From contig OZ022244.1 in NCBI GenBank assembly GCA_963978895.1, positions 8,994,923-9,058,922 on the forward strand: a stretch of 64,000 nucleotides of DNA, written 5' to 3'. How positions within the stretch are numbered: the stretch's first letter is position 1; each line of letters starts with the position of its first letter. Source of the DNA: Erpobdella octoculata. Lineage: Eukaryota > Annelida > Clitellata > Hirudinida > Erpobdellidae. A model generated the notes under the pieces. It saw nothing but the letters and a program-made list of their open reading frames with translations, made no database searches and was not told the origin of the DNA. This document shows, in pieces, positions 23,858 to 62,211 of the stretch. The position numbers were made by a program, and so were the translations under genes.

Positions 23858-25749
23858 TCTATATATATAAAAGAACATGTCCTGACTGACTGACTGACTG
23901 ATAATCAACGCCGAGCTCAAACGCCTCATCCTAGGAACGTGAAATTTGGAACATATATTACTTTTATAGCGTAAACATCCGCTAAGAAAGGATTTTTGAA
24001 AATTCTGCTCCGGAGGGGAAAAAACTGGAAAACAAACTTTTTTCTAAAATAATGTATATCTCGAAAACCAAAAATGAGGAGATTTTGAAATTTGGTATAT
24101 AGATTCTTTTTGAAAAATAAAAAAATACGTGTTTCACCATTTTTTGAAAATTCGGTTTCCCGGACCTCAAATGTGGGTTGGAAAATTGGGTTATTTGGTT
24201 TTTAAAATAACTGCTACTCAAAAACTGTGAATGCTACAGGAGTAAAAATTAGTATTTAGTTTCTACCCCAAAAATAATTAAATACGTGTTTTAGCATTTT
24301 TTAAAAATTTGGTTTCCAGGACTTCAAATGTGGGGTGGAAAATATGGTTATTTGTTTTTTAAAGTAACTGCTACTCAAAAACTGTAAATACCACAGATGT
24401 AAAAATTAGTATTTAGTTTCTATTCTAAAAATAAAAATATACGTGTTTTACCATTTTTTTAAAATTTGGTTTCCAGGACCTCAAATGTGGGGTGGAAAAT
24501 AAGGTTATTTGGTTTTTAACATAACTGCTACTCGAAAACTGTAGATGCTACAGGAGTAAAAATTAGTATTTGGTTTCTACTCCAGAAATATGATATACGT
24601 GTTTTACTATTTTTTGAAAATTTGGTTTCCAGGACTTTAAATATGAGGTGGAAAATAGGGTTACTTGGTTTTTAAAGTAACTGCTACTCAAAAACTGTAA
24701 ATGCTACAAAAGTAAAATTAGAACTTAGTTTCTACTCTAAAAATAATGATATACGTGTTTAACCATTTTTTGAAAATTTGGTTTCCAGGACCTCAAATGT
24801 AAAGTGGAAAAAGGGTTATTTGATTTTAAAATAACTGCTACTCAAAAACTGTAAGTGCTACAGATGTGAAAATTAGTATTTTGAGGTTTTGTGCCGGTTA
24901 AAAGTAGATGAGTTCAGTTTATCACCGGACGGACGGGCCAAGCCTTTATTTTAGGGTCTTCATACGGCCCTGCCCGAACCTTAAATCAAGGTGGGACGGG
25001 CCGAGATTTTTAACCAAGTATATAGACATTTTAATGATTTTAGGGTGTTCAGACGGGCCGGGCTAAGCCTGAAGTCAAGGTGGGACGGGCCGAAGTTTTT
25101 CAACAAGTATATAGAACTTCTAGGCCTGTAAAAACGGGCGGGCCCATATTAGACGGCTCTGCCCAAACCTTAAATCAAGGTGGGACGGGCCGAGATTTTT
25201 AACCAAGTATAGACATTTTAGTGATTTTAGGGTGTTCAGACGGGCCGGGCTAAACCTGAAGTCAAGGTGGGACGGGCCGAAGTTTTTCAACAAGTATATA
25301 GAACTTCTAGGCCTTTAAAAACGGGCGGGCCCATATTAGACGGCTCTGCCCAAACCTTAAATCAAGGTGGGACGGGCCGAGATTTTTAACCAAGTATAGA
25401 CATTTTAGTGATTTTAGGGTGTTCAGACGGGCCGGGCTAAACCTGAAGTCAAGGTGGGACGGGCCGAAGTTTTTCAACAAGTATATAGAACTTCTAGGCC
25501 TTTAAAAACGGGCCGGGCTCATATTAGACGGGTCGTGCTGGGCCAGGAATTTCGGTTTTTGAAACGGGCTGGGCCAAGTTGTCGACGGGCCGTGCTGGGC
25601 CAGGAATTTCGGTTTTTGAAACGGGCTGGGCCATGTTTTCGACGGGCCGAGCCGAGACCTAAAAAATTGATCCGTGCAGTACTCTACTATGTATGAACGG
25701 TTCAAATTCTCTAATTTCATGCGAGCGAAGCCGCTACGGGCACTGCTAG
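23858..25749 (+). mobile_element. Helitron family 1, full-length non-autonomous copy
   Basis: It starts TCTATATATATAAAAG and ends agccgctacgggcactgCTAG, a GC hairpin just before CTAG. It sits between A and T with no target duplication, all typical of Helitron/Helentron ends. Inside are CTGA units near the 5' end, then about five tandem units of roughly 170 bp (tttggtttccaggacctcaa, ataactgctactcaaaaact). These are followed by about three units of roughly 180 bp rich in gacgggccg. There is no Rep/helicase gene. Related copies are at 35334-36898 and 45625-46873. Confidence 0.88.
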
Positions 25750-25925
25750 TTTCTATATACTTGGCGAAAAGTTTTGGCACGTCCCACCTGGCCCGGCCCC
25801 TGTAGTACTCTAATCCAAAGAGACCTATACGGATTTTTTAGACCCGCTCCCGGATTATTTTTTAGACAGAATATTCTAGGCCTGGCATATTATCTAGCCC
25901 GTTTGTTGTTTATATATGTGTATAT
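25750..25925 (-). mobile_element. Older Helitron family 1 copy, right part
   Basis: Continuation of the copy beginning at 23644 (ttctatatacttggcgaaaa, cgtcccacctgg). It is degraded beyond about 25915. Confidence 0.65.
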
Positions 25926-25937
25926 ATAATCTATATA

Positions 25938-26147
<210 letters not shown>

Positions 26148-26442
26148 TCAACAGAAACTACACAGACATAAAAATTATATATTTCTACACAAACTCACAT
26201 TTCCACAGAAACAACAACAAAATAACAGGCAAATAGCAGCAGCAGATCGTTGTATACCAAACTTGCTCAATGTTACTTTCAAGCAAGCCTACGTACAAAC
26301 TAAAAGAGAATGAAACATTTTCTTATTGTGGAACGAAATGATTAATCTTCAGTAAAATCACTTTTAATTCTTTGTTATGTTCGAAATAATCCATGAAAGT
26401 TGTTAAAGCAGATAAAACACTTAAATAATAAAAGTCATAATT

Positions 26443-50212
<23,770 letters not shown>

Positions 50213-52010
50213 AAAACGTACTGCGAACCTTTTTCTTTTTTCAAATTTCACTTTGACGTCCTCTAACGAGACGTGTCTCAAAACATCCACGAATATTTTT
50301 TTGTACTTCAAAACAGAACTTTTCAGTGACAATTTCATGCTTAATGACCATTTGTAGGTAATTGTAAGCATCACATTTGATTGACATTCAAAGCTATAAC
50401 GATGGTGGTGATAATGGTTGTAAAGTACTTGCTGCGAAGATGGTTGGTGGTAGCGATGGCTTAAAGTAATGATGATGGTAGTAATAATTGGGGTTCTAGT
50501 TATGATAGGGATAGCAATGGTAGTGGTGGTGTAATAAGAAAGAGTAGTGGTGAGTAGTAATATAAGTAAGTAATATCAAGCAGTAATATTAGGTAGTAAT
50601 AGTATGTTGTAATATTAAGTAGTAATGATAAGTGATAATATTAAGTAGTAATGGTAAGTGATAATAGTGACAGGTGGCGGCAATGATGAAAACCAGCGTA
50701 CTTTTTCCTGTTATTATATGACAAAACAACAAAGATAGAAAACAAAATAAGTGAAAAACGCAGGTAAATTAGACTTATTATCGTCAATAAGGTTGATATT
50801 TATTGAATTTGAAGTCTCCATTCGTCACAGATGGTCACGTGACTCGCTCTTTTTGAACTTGGATGACTGCTTGTGCTTTTCATCTTTGTGGGAACATTTG
50901 TTACAATTGATATGTTTGACAGAGATTATTTAAAAAACAAATATGTTATTTATAACGCAAATATGAAATTTATTCATTTTACTCTGTTTTTTATTTAAAA
51001 GTATTAGGTTTTTTATACTAATAATTGTGCTGTTACAATGAATTACTCTATATTTATTAAATAAAAAAATTAATTAATTAATTATTATATATTAATTACC
51101 TGTTTATTAAATAATTATTAATCAATAATAATTTCCTTTTAATATAATATAACAAAAAATGATAAATAAACACTTTTTTATAAAAATTGAATAAACATTT
51201 ACAACCACCGAAAATTTTTCTTGAATGTTGTTTTATAAAAAAAAACATATTAAAATGTTCAAATAAATAATTGTGGTTGTTTGTCAAAATTTTAATAAGC
51301 TGCTTAAACATCCTATTTCATTAACTAAAAGCTTTTTAAAGTTTTCCTTACGCATAGAGCAATGAATAAATATTTAAATGAAGATATGAGGTCGTATTTT
51401 AAATTTTCAAGATGCACCCATGCGCTTGCTAATCTTTTAATTTAATGTCACAACAAGCTTTTTAGTCGAGTTTTTTTTAAGTTATGAAAAAGATAGTCAT
51501 CCATCTATCTATTATTACGTGACTTATTTTAGCAACCTTCTCATATTTGCAAGTTTTCATAAATAAATAGCCCATGATTTAATGCTTAGCAGCGATTTTT
51601 CAAAATTTCACTTTTGCATCTTCAACTGATCGGCTTCCAAGTACTTCATGGCTTCCCTCTTTTTATTCACACTCATTCAATATCACAGCTTGAACGATTT
51701 TATTGCAATTTCGTATTCAGCATACCTGGATTTGATCATTCTAGCTAAATGGAGGTTTGCAATCGCAGAAAAAGTACACGTAATTATCCGGCGTGTGAAA
51801 CAATGATTAATGGTCTCAATTTGTATGCAACATAAAATGAATGTCAACTTTTTTAAATGTTTTCTCAAATAAAAATGAATAATAACACTTTGTTATTCTT
51901 TTCTAATCGACAATTTTATTTATTTATATTTAATTATTTATATTGTTACTGTTTATTTAATTTGTTTTTTAATCAACTCATAAGAAATTTAGCAGAAATG
52001 ATTTTGAATT
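50213..52010. other. Region downstream of the receptor gene
   Basis: 3' UTR and intergenic DNA. Contains GATGGTGGT/AGTAATATTA low-complexity DNA at 50395-50690. An AATAAA overlaps the receptor stop codon region (50208-50213), and more lie downstream (e.g. about 51058). No further exon was seen. Confidence 0.4.
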
Positions 52011-52022
52011 CAAAAACTACAT

Positions 52023-52350
52023 TAAATGATGTGAGGTTGACGTTTTTCAGTTGTGCACAAAATGATGCAATGTTGAATTGTTTACTAAATGATGTAGTGT
52101 TGAATTGTATACTAAATGATGTAATGTTGAATTGTATACTAAATGATGCAATGTTGACTTGTATACTAAATGATGTAATGTATTGTATACCAAATGATGA
52201 AATGTTGAATTGTTTACTAAATGATGTAATATTGAATTGTATACTAAATCATGTAATGTTGAATTGTATACTAAATGATGTAGTGTTTAATTGTTTACTA
52301 AATGATGTAATGTTGAATTATATTCTAAATGATGTAATATTGAATTGTTG
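52023..52350 (+). repeat. 27-bp minisatellite with an open 9-residue repeat
   Basis: About twelve imperfect units of aaatgatgtaatgttgaatt plus gtatact. Being a multiple of three, the unit keeps a frame open (LNCILNDVM-type repeats, 51857-52378). No signal, splice support or family was recognised, so coding is doubtful. Confidence 0.85.
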
Positions 52351-52379
52351 TAATTTTAATAGATCTCACTTTCGTTGAA

Positions 52380-54548
52380 CCGACCCGTCACATCCACGTT
52401 GTTTAAAATAATCGAACAGTCTCAACCAGACTCAATACAATTAAAAATGCTGGTGGTCACAATGAAATGGAACATTTAATTCAAAAATATATAAATAATA
52501 AAAACTTTCAGTTTTCAAGACATAAATGTTATAAAAATATTTTTTAGATTTATACCTATATTAAATAATAGGAAATAGACAGGTTGAGATTTACGTACTA
52601 GTAAATGCAAATACAGAAGAAAAATCAGCCAACATCAGAAGTGAAAAGTTGTGTCACCAAAAAAGAAAAACGTTTGAGATCTAAAGAAAACTTTATACAC
52701 AGCTGTGCTTATGAATTCCTTCTTCTATTCATTTCAATTAACTTTATTCATACCGATTCTGAATTTCTGCTTACCTCGTGAATTGAAAAAAATGTTTCTC
52801 CATTTTCGTTCATGCTTTTGAGAGAAAAAAGAATGATTTAAAATGACAAAAAACAAAGTATTGAAAATAAGTTTACTAATTTATAGCAAAACACAGACCT
52901 CCCATATCTTCGTTAAAGTTTTTTTAATGTCCTCCAAGCACTTTAAATCAACTGCGAAATTTAAATTTAAAACCCTCATTCTCCCTGCGGTCATCGAGCG
53001 ATGAGTTGTCCATCACCGACGTGTGTTGCCAAACATGTTACTTCTCCTTGAAGCCAATCCTTATGAAAAGCCAGTTTCTCGCCGTCGTAGATACAATGAC
53101 GCAGTAGTTAATAATCCAGTACATGTACAGGTCTACGTCCGTACATGTATAGTTTAACACTCAGGCGGTTAAGCCTTTGTTGAGCATATACAAAACAAAA
53201 AAATAATGTATAAATTAAAAATTTACGTGTTTATTAATGTCATCTGCGGTAGGTTTATATTCAATTCTAGTTCATTTACACATTTTATTTGATTTTATAA
53301 TAAAACATTTGTTATATGATAAAAATAGTTTTAATGAGAAATTTGAAGGATGTTGCTGGCTCGTTATTTCTCAAAAGTTTAAAAAAGTTATTAGTTTATG
53401 TGCTGAAATAGTTCAGATGGTGAAAAAATGATGCAAGGATACGAAAAATTTTAACTGCATTTTTAATTTGCATAACGTAAGACAAAACTTAACAAATTTT
53501 AGCAGGCTTGACAGTTATTCAATGACTTGAAAAAAAACCAGTTTAGTTAGAGACGCAGATCAACGAATTAAAATTGTATAAAAGTTTATAAAACAATGTA
53601 ATAGTGAGTTGCTTCAGTTTAACTATCTCTCCACGTTTATTCTCCAAAATGTCTCATAGATAAAACATCCACAGCATGCAGTCTCACACGATATTACGCT
53701 TGTACAAAAGTTTGTATCTACACCTAATAAATAGAGTGCACAACTTCTCTGACCTAAATTCCATTATATCCTGCTTCTTCTTAGTTATGACAAAATGAAT
53801 TATATTCCTTTCATCATCAAGTCTATGTTCTGCAAATTGGAGCACCACGAACAAATGGCTTCATCAATTACTTCTCTCTTTTTTGAGCTCCAGTGACAGC
53901 CATGTTATTCAAACCACCATCGTTTCGAATAAAAGACAAACATCAAACCATTATGCATCGGAATTACTTTTTCCATAAGTAAATTTGTAAATGACAACAA
54001 TTTTAAAAAAGTTATGCTATTAATAAATAATTAGTCAGAAACAAATTTGAAGAAAAAACAAATGATTAAAAATAAAAATAAAAATAAAAAACAATTTACT
54101 ATATTTGATTGGTTTCAATAATTATCCTCACAGTTTCAAGCATAATAAATATAAAATTTTCGTGATAAACATGTAGTTTTTTGACTAACCTAAGGTTAGT
54201 GAATTTAAATCCAATTACTACATCTATATTGTTTCTGTGCATTAATATCAAAGTGAGCATAAAGTTCTGTGTTATGATACAGTCTCTTTTATTTTACTTC
54301 GAATGGTTTATTTAAAAGTTTCTAAATAAATTTAATGTGCATTCGTTATTTCATACATTTTATTTACAGATAACTGTTTTACTTTTTTAATAAAACAAAT
54401 AATTTTGAAAATTAAAATTTAAGACCATTATCATAATCTTCTTAAAACATGAAAACTCGCTTTAATGTTGAATGCTACAGAGAGTCTCACATTCCAATTA
54501 AAAGATTCCATAAAGCCTTATCTGATTCTTTATTCATACCCAAACTTA
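52380..54548. other. AT-rich intergenic DNA
   Basis: No supported gene. A GC-richer 110-bp patch at about 52985-53105 has an open minus-strand reading of about 35 codons but lacks splice signals. Confidence 0.35.
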
Positions 54549-54715
54549 AGGTATGCACGGTAATGGGGATAGCGGGAAAATCACGGATTTTGAGATAATT
54601 CCGCGGAAAGGGAGACAAGCCCTGCAGAAATACCGCGGGATTACCGCTGAGATAGAAACAAAAGCTGTGGGGTTACCGCGGGGATGGAGAAGAGTTTTTG
54701 CGGTATTACCATATA
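54549..54715. mobile_element. Decayed half of the 13055-type MITE
   Basis: tatgcacggtaatggggata, ccgcggaaaggga and ttaccgcggggatgg match the left half of the MITE at 13055-13635. The other end is missing. Confidence 0.75.
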
Positions 54716-55683
54716 TCATATTTTACAGAAAAAAAATTTATTCTTCTTTTAATGTCATATAACCAAAACCTTTATCAAATTCTGGATATTTTTTTCTTAG
54801 TATTTCTTAATCTTTGCAATGCGTTGTTGTATCGAGTGGAATTTTTTTCTAAAGTCGTTAATTGATTTTTTTAAATATGGAAAAAGCTGAAAATTAAATT
54901 TATTAAACTTACAAATCTGACAAAGTTAACAACGGGAGTAAAACATTTTGCTGTTTGGAAATTTTTCAACTCGTTTGAGAAGACGTGTCTGTCGCATTTG
55001 TACATTTTTTTCTATTAAATATTTTATCATGTTGCTAAATATTTGGCAATCAAAGGATTACAAGAAAATTTGCAAATGTTTTGAGCAGAGAAGGCTAGGA
55101 AATGGCCTACTAATTTCTCAAGTGAAAAAAATATTTGGAACCAGCACATCTTCAGTTAGATTCTAACTGTTAGAACATTCTCTACGAGTAGATTGTTTTG
55201 ATAACCTTATAACTGAAGTCAAAGCAGCAATAATATACTTTTATTTATTCGCAATTGTAGACAACTCAAATAATTAAATTAAAATCAAGTAAAATTGGAT
55301 AACAAGCACCAATATTTGTCTCAGAAATATTTATCATTGTTTAAAATATTTTAAATTGTTTAAACTTTATAACTTTTAAATTTCAGCTCAACACAGACAA
55401 ATAAATTCAGATTGGGATTTTTTCACAACCTGTGAAACTGGTCACTGCATTAAACCCACAAAACCACTTGCCTTCGACAATTTAATGAGGTGCAAACTTA
55501 AAGAAAAGCATTGGCTCAAGCGCTTAAAGGCTGCATTATTTCGAAAAAAAGTTCAATAAATAAGAGCATTTGTGTTATTTAATTTCTTAAATAGCCAATT
55601 TTTTGTTAGAAAGTTTTTATTATATTAAATGGTTAATGAAATTTTAGAATTGAGTTTGTTTCTTATCTATCCATCCTTCCATC
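54716..55683. other. AT-rich intergenic DNA
   Basis: Nothing supported. The short frame at 54948-55166 has no family match or splice context. Confidence 0.35.
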
Positions 55684-56003
<320 letters not shown>

Positions 56004-56029
56004 TATATATATTTATGTAAAATCACTGG

Positions 56030-56346
<317 letters not shown>

Positions 56347-56350
56347 ATGC

Positions 56351-57693
56351 AATATGCATACTCATTTCTTCCGAAGGCTACTTTTGTATCTACGGGTCAC
56401 GTGCCACGGAAACTCGACACGCTGGAGAAGCTTTTTTAAATGACTGAATTTATTACCTTTGTAAATTTTTAGCGTTTGTTATATGGATATGTACAGGAAA
56501 ATATATAAAAATCTATAAAATATAGTATGAAATATAGTGCATTCTATAATTATAGCAGAATTACAATTAGTACCAATTTCTCATGCTATGAGGTACTATA
56601 CTTTGCTATAACGGACTTCAGTGTAAATAAAGTACACTATAGAAATTTAACTCAATGTGTTAATATACAGTAACTTTTCATTTGTTGTTTGTTGTATTGT
56701 ATTTTTTAACAATAATTAATGTAATTTCATAACTTTTCTAGAATATAAAATAAGAGTTGTATACCCTTGCGGAATTTGGTAATAATTATATAATTAGCTA
56801 TTGATTCCAGAGTTTATTCCAGAGCTTGAGATCAGCGATGGCAAACACGTGATCACCAGTCGTTTTTAAATCCTCTGTATCAACTTCGTAGTGTTTCCTT
56901 GCTTGCTTGAGCCATACGTTCGGACCCTATACCACTCAGAAAACCAACTTATCGTTATCCAATCAAGTTGAAATTTGGTGTGTTTATTTGTTGCTGCGGA
57001 CTTTACATTCAATTAAATTTTGAGATTTATTCAGACAAATTATAAGTAAATAATATAATAAAATCATTACAACCTTTAAAAATTTTAAAAAATTCAAATT
57101 TTTATGTAAAAAAACTAACCATCATCTTTTGTTTTTTTAAAACGATATTCAATTTTTAATTGTAAAAATGTTTAATAAATTATTTGTTTATTCCACATTG
57201 ATTCAAAAATAGCATATATTTTCAATCCTCACAATTGAGTTGAATTTTTGAGGGCTTATTTGATGCGGCAGATTTCAAATTCTATTGAATTTTTTAAATT
57301 GATTGGACAACATTTGAGTGAATTTTAGAATAAAATCAATTAAAATTTTATTTTTACACACTTTTACTTGCAATTGATTACCAATGCATTCTATCAATTT
57401 TTCGGATCGATTGAACAAAATTTAATTAAATATTTATCTGTGATATTTTCGTCGAACTATTTATTGTCTATGCTAATATGCTCGTTGTTTATTATGTATA
57501 TAACAGAATGTGGCCTACACAATCGATTATTTAAAAATGTTTTTAAAAGACTTTGTTTTTTTATTCACTTGTTTTTAAAGTACATATTTTATGTAGAGAA
57601 ACAAACTTTGAATTTCTAGTTTATATAAATAAAGAAACATTTAATTTTTAAATTTCAAATTTTTTGATAAAAAATGTGTTTGCTCAATATTGA
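56351..57693. other. AT-rich intergenic DNA
   Basis: No exon, RNA gene or paired termini recognised. Confidence 0.35.
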
Positions 57694-58640
57694 CAGTGTT
57701 GGAAAAAGTACTGTGTTTCAGTACTTAAGTAATAGTACAAGTAACGCCTCAAAAAGTTACTTAAGTAAAAGTAAAAGTATTTGCTAAAAAATGTACTTAA
57801 GTAAAAGTAAAAAGTAACAGCACTTTAAAGTTACTTTTAAAGTAAAAAGTAAAAGTACTGAAGTCGCTTTTTGTAATGGTTATTCGTCAATCATCTAACT
57901 CTATTTTATCATAATTCCATCGTCTTTCAAACGCTACTGCGTTGATAAAACTGATAAACCAATTGGTAACACGCAAACTAATGAAAAAATTCTATTTTTA
58001 CGTGCCTTTTTGTCAATTTTTCGTATTTCGATACATGCGCTGAATGCACGCGTATCACGTGTTTCTTCAAGTTTGACGAGGAATTGTGGAATGCTAAACA
58101 CATTATTACTTTACTTTAGGTTTGCCCAGCAAGCATGTGAACCTGAACGTTTTAGAAATCTGAACATTTTAACTAAATATGGCCATAGGCGTTCTTTATT
58201 AAGTTCATTGTTGTTACGCGCCTATCATCGCCACCACTGCTCACGTTCGCTCCTTTAGAAGATTCCATAGTAGGTAATCTCAAACAATCTATTGTACACC
58301 AAAACAAGTATGACCGCGAAAATCTTAGCTCCACCCACAAGCTTCAATACTACTAACTACTAACATAAAAGTAAAATGGGGTTCGAAAATGCATACGTTA
58401 ATAATCATAGATAATTAATACAACTTCGATTTAGACTTTATGTCGTTTTATTACTTTTTTACAGTACTTTGTAAAGGTTTGTCCTGGAAAAGTAACGAGG
58501 TAAAAGTAAGTCCGAAAATATTACTTCGTTACAAGTAAAAAGTACTGAAAATAATCTGTACTCCGTTACAGGCAAAAAGTACGTGTGATGTACTTAAGTA
58601 AAGTAACGCGTTACTTTTACTTCGTTACCGAACAACACTG
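57694..58640. mobile_element. hAT-type element with perfect 8-bp target duplication
   Basis: It begins cagtgttggaaaaagtac and ends ...gttaccgaacaacactg. Both flanks are aatattga (57686-57693, 58641-58648). Subterminal sequence is rich in acttaagtaa and aaagtaaaagt motifs. The internal reading frame 58010-58258 is not recognisable as transposase, so the copy is non-autonomous. Confidence 0.92.
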
Positions 58641-58648
58641 AATATTGA

Positions 58649-60455
58649 TTTGAAAGTTTCTTAAATTTTTAATCTTCTTATACTTCACATATTAAGTAAT
58701 TAGAAAACCGTTCAAAAACTATTTTGCAAAACATTTTTAGTTGTCGAATTGCGAAATTATAAAATACTTTAACAAATGAACCGTAAAAAACTTCGTTTAT
58801 TAAAAATCCTTTATATATTTGAGATAGAAATAAGATACAAATTTAATGCAAATATTTTTCATGAAGATATAAGTCTATAATTTTAAAAACTACATAAATG
58901 AAAGAAGATATTTAGTGTAAAATTGATATCCGCAATCATGAAAAGACCGATAGTAATACGTGCAATGATTAAAAGTAGAATTCAAAATTTGTTGTCTTTC
59001 AATGAAATAAACAATGACGCAATATCGCGTAGATTTTTAAATGCTTTTATTTAACTCCACTCGTCTCTCTGTTTGTTGGATTGTTTGTCTGCGGTGAGCA
59101 AATCTTAGAGAGCGTAGAAAAAAAGAGGGGAGAGAGAGGAGAGAGAGAGAGAGAACGTAGACGCCGTAAACGATGTTTGTGTTACTCGTTGATTTCAACG
59201 GGTTTATTCATTTTTCACTTAAACCACTAAAGTCACACCAATTAAACCATATATAAAAACAATTAATTTTTCAAAATAAATAATAATCTATAAAAAAAAC
59301 TGAAAAAATCTGCTGGAAAAACGTTTTCAACGTAAATTTGTTTAAATTCGTTTATTTTTTATAAATAAAGAATAAAATGATGTTGTAAACAAACATAAAT
59401 GATAAATATACATAACAATTTTTATAAAATAATGTTTTAATAGTTTAATAAGCAATTCGATAGCTAAGGAATAAGGTGATGACGTAATGGCCGTCAGCTC
59501 GCGATTCTGCGATTCTAACTGACAAAATAGTGGGTCAAAGTTACAGCGTTAGGGGCACTTTATAGCCATGGAAATGTTTAATAATATATATAAATAACGC
59601 TTTAAGACGTGGAAACAAAAACTAAAGTTATGGACCCCAAATAAGAAAGTTATAAGAAAAATAAAATGTGGACCAAACTTCCAGACGCAATATTTAGGTG
59701 AAGTAGGCGCACTTTTCACGAGTCTCCTGATGTAACCAAAGACTATATAGACGCCTGAATTATCGAGATATAAACGGCTCAACTCAAAAGCATATTTAAA
59801 AAAAAATATTTGTTATCTTTATTTGTTTTATCATAGCGTTCAACTGAAGAATTGAAAAAAATTGTTTTTGCGATTGACCATCTTAAAATTAATGTTTGGT
59901 CCTCACGAGTTTATGGACCAAGTTTCACGTCGATTTAATAACAGGAAAGGTATTTGTACTCCGACCGACCGACAGAACGGCGAAGTTAATATAAAGGATT
60001 AAAAAATGAAACTTTTTACTGTTTTTAAAATAGAAGTTAATAGACGTTAATAGAAGCATTTATAAATAAAAATTAATAGAAGCATTTATAAAACAACCAA
60101 AAAAATAAATGTGAGTTTGTCTATTACAAAACCTAAAAAAAAATAATAATATCACCTGAGCAAACTTTTTTAATTTGGCTCTAATGTGTGCCAAAGATAA
60201 CAATTATTTTTTTTTTACTTTGGCTTAATTGTAATTATTTTACACATATGTTTTGTAGTTAATTATTTATATTATTAAGGCGGTGGTCAAAAGGTGACAA
60301 TTGCTAGCTTGTGCAGGTTGGTGAGAAGAAGGTATGATAACTGAGTAGAAGATGAAGAAAAAGAAGAATATTGTGGGGAATAGAAATAAAAAGTTTAGAG
60401 AAGTGTGGGAATGGGGACAGAATCTTGTTGGTGTGTTACTCTTGAGTTTAGTGTT
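58649..60455. other. AT-rich intergenic DNA
   Basis: Holds a GA run at 59125-59155 and a degraded retroelement-like phrase (ccaagtttcacgtcgattt, about 59920). No gene seen. Confidence 0.35.
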
Positions 60456-60530
60456 TGCCAGGGGCCACGACTCGAACCACGATCAAATGATCATTCTCTG
60501 ATTTTTTTGGCTCAGTGCACTTACAGTGTA
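60456..60530 (-). repeat. tRNA-like / SINE-head remnant
   Basis: The minus strand reads gatcgtggttcgagtcgtgg, a good B box, about 40 bp after a weak A-box-like tgcactgagccaaa. Probably a decayed tRNA-derived SINE. Confidence 0.4.
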
Positions 60531-62211
60531 TAAACTTTAATATTTTCTAAATTGTCTACTCTAGTTGATTGTATTTTGTGCAGCTGATTAATATTAAACA
60601 ACAAGTCATCTTCAAAATGATTTTCTCATCAGTCGAAGAAACACCAGAAAATCAACACTTTATTGCCTTCATAAATATTTGTTTCACTAAAAGTTCAACT
60701 TTCACCTCCACAACAAACATCGTACATATAAAAACATTTTAAAAGCATCATGCAAAAGGTAAATCCAAATTGTCAGTCAAGGTGCAAATAAAGTGTTTTT
60801 ATATCTTCATCATTTCATTTGAAACTAAACAGCTGGCTGAGTATTAAAAACGAAAAAGAAAAAAAATTTTAAAATCGAATATTTTTAATGCTGTTTTATG
60901 ACGGACTTTTTTAAAACCGCTTTCTTAGCGAACATATGCAAAAAGATTTTATCTTTTTGAAGGGACAATTACGCACCTAACTTTATTGCCAGAGTTGTCG
61001 GTCTAAATCTTTCCCCAGTGATGTTGTGCTGTGACGGTGTTTCGTGTGTGTGCTTATGTCTGTATGAATGAAATATTATTATTATGTTCAAATGAACAAC
61101 TGCCATACCACGCATTCTTTGTCAGTTACTGGGATAAAATGAATTAATTTTTAGAAAATTCTGGTCCATAGTTGCACTGAAAAAACTGTTTTTAATTCAG
61201 TTCAATTTATTTAAAATAAAATAAAATAATTTTGTGCGTTGAAATCATCAATCCACGATTTCATGCAAACAAATTGAAGAAATAGAACTTTCAACCAGAT
61301 TAGCGATCTTCAAACTGCTTATGTGAAATTATTTAAAGAAATAAAATTTAAATAAAATGATTGTGAAAAATGGAACTTGTTGTTATTGTGACTTTCTGTG
61401 GTGCTTTCTTCCTCACACATTTAGTACTCAAGGACGCAACAACTTCTAAAGTGATAAAGAAACTTTAAAGTACTTACCAATCATTTTAATTCAAACTTTT
61501 TAAAATAATGATTTCGATCATCCGATGTTTCTAATTTTGTTATTTACTGTACATTAAAATAAAATAATTTTAATGTTTCTTAAAACAATGAAAACATTGT
61601 TTTATTGATATTTGAGTTTAATTGAAATTGGTAAAATTTATGCAATTATTTAAATAACCTTTGTCACGCTTGACCCATTTGAGTTTGATTGAGTTCATTG
61701 ATGCTCAGAGCGTTGCTAAAAAGCCGTTTACTTGTGCTAAAAGATTTTATGTTTTTTGCCTAATTTTGTCCGAATTCTGTGTTTTGAGAGTGGATAAGCG
61801 TGATTTTTCATGATAGAATTTGGATTTAATTAATACGTAGAATTAATTGATTCTTTGATAAAATGACTAATTTTAAGCACAACTATGGTCGGAGCCAATC
61901 GACAGGCTCAGTTTGAATGTTTTTATTGAAGAGTTATATGATGGCAGCAGTGTTGTTATCACTTTTTATTCAATTTTATCGTGCTTGATATTAGTGGAGG
62001 TGGAGAGTGATAATGTCACGTGGCTCTTTGACTGTTTCTTCGCTATAACATTGGGCAATCTCTAGCTCAGAACGTCTTTTGATTTTATCTTAGAAGACAG
62101 GCGTGTAATTAGTAGAAGTGTTTAAGTTTTTAAACAAATCTACAAAAAATAGAAGATACAATACAAGCAATGCTATTACTGTAGAGTGACGTGTTTCCAC
62201 ATATTTACCAG
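60531..62211. other. AT-rich DNA upstream of the unknown exon
   Basis: No further supported exon found; if 62212-62401 is real this would be intronic. Confidence 0.3.

Noticed and set aside
52985..53105. GC-richer patch with a minus-strand reading CIYDGEKLAFHKDWLQGEV
   Set aside because: It looks coding-like, but no acceptor, donor or start was found, and similarity to a VWC-type domain is too weak.
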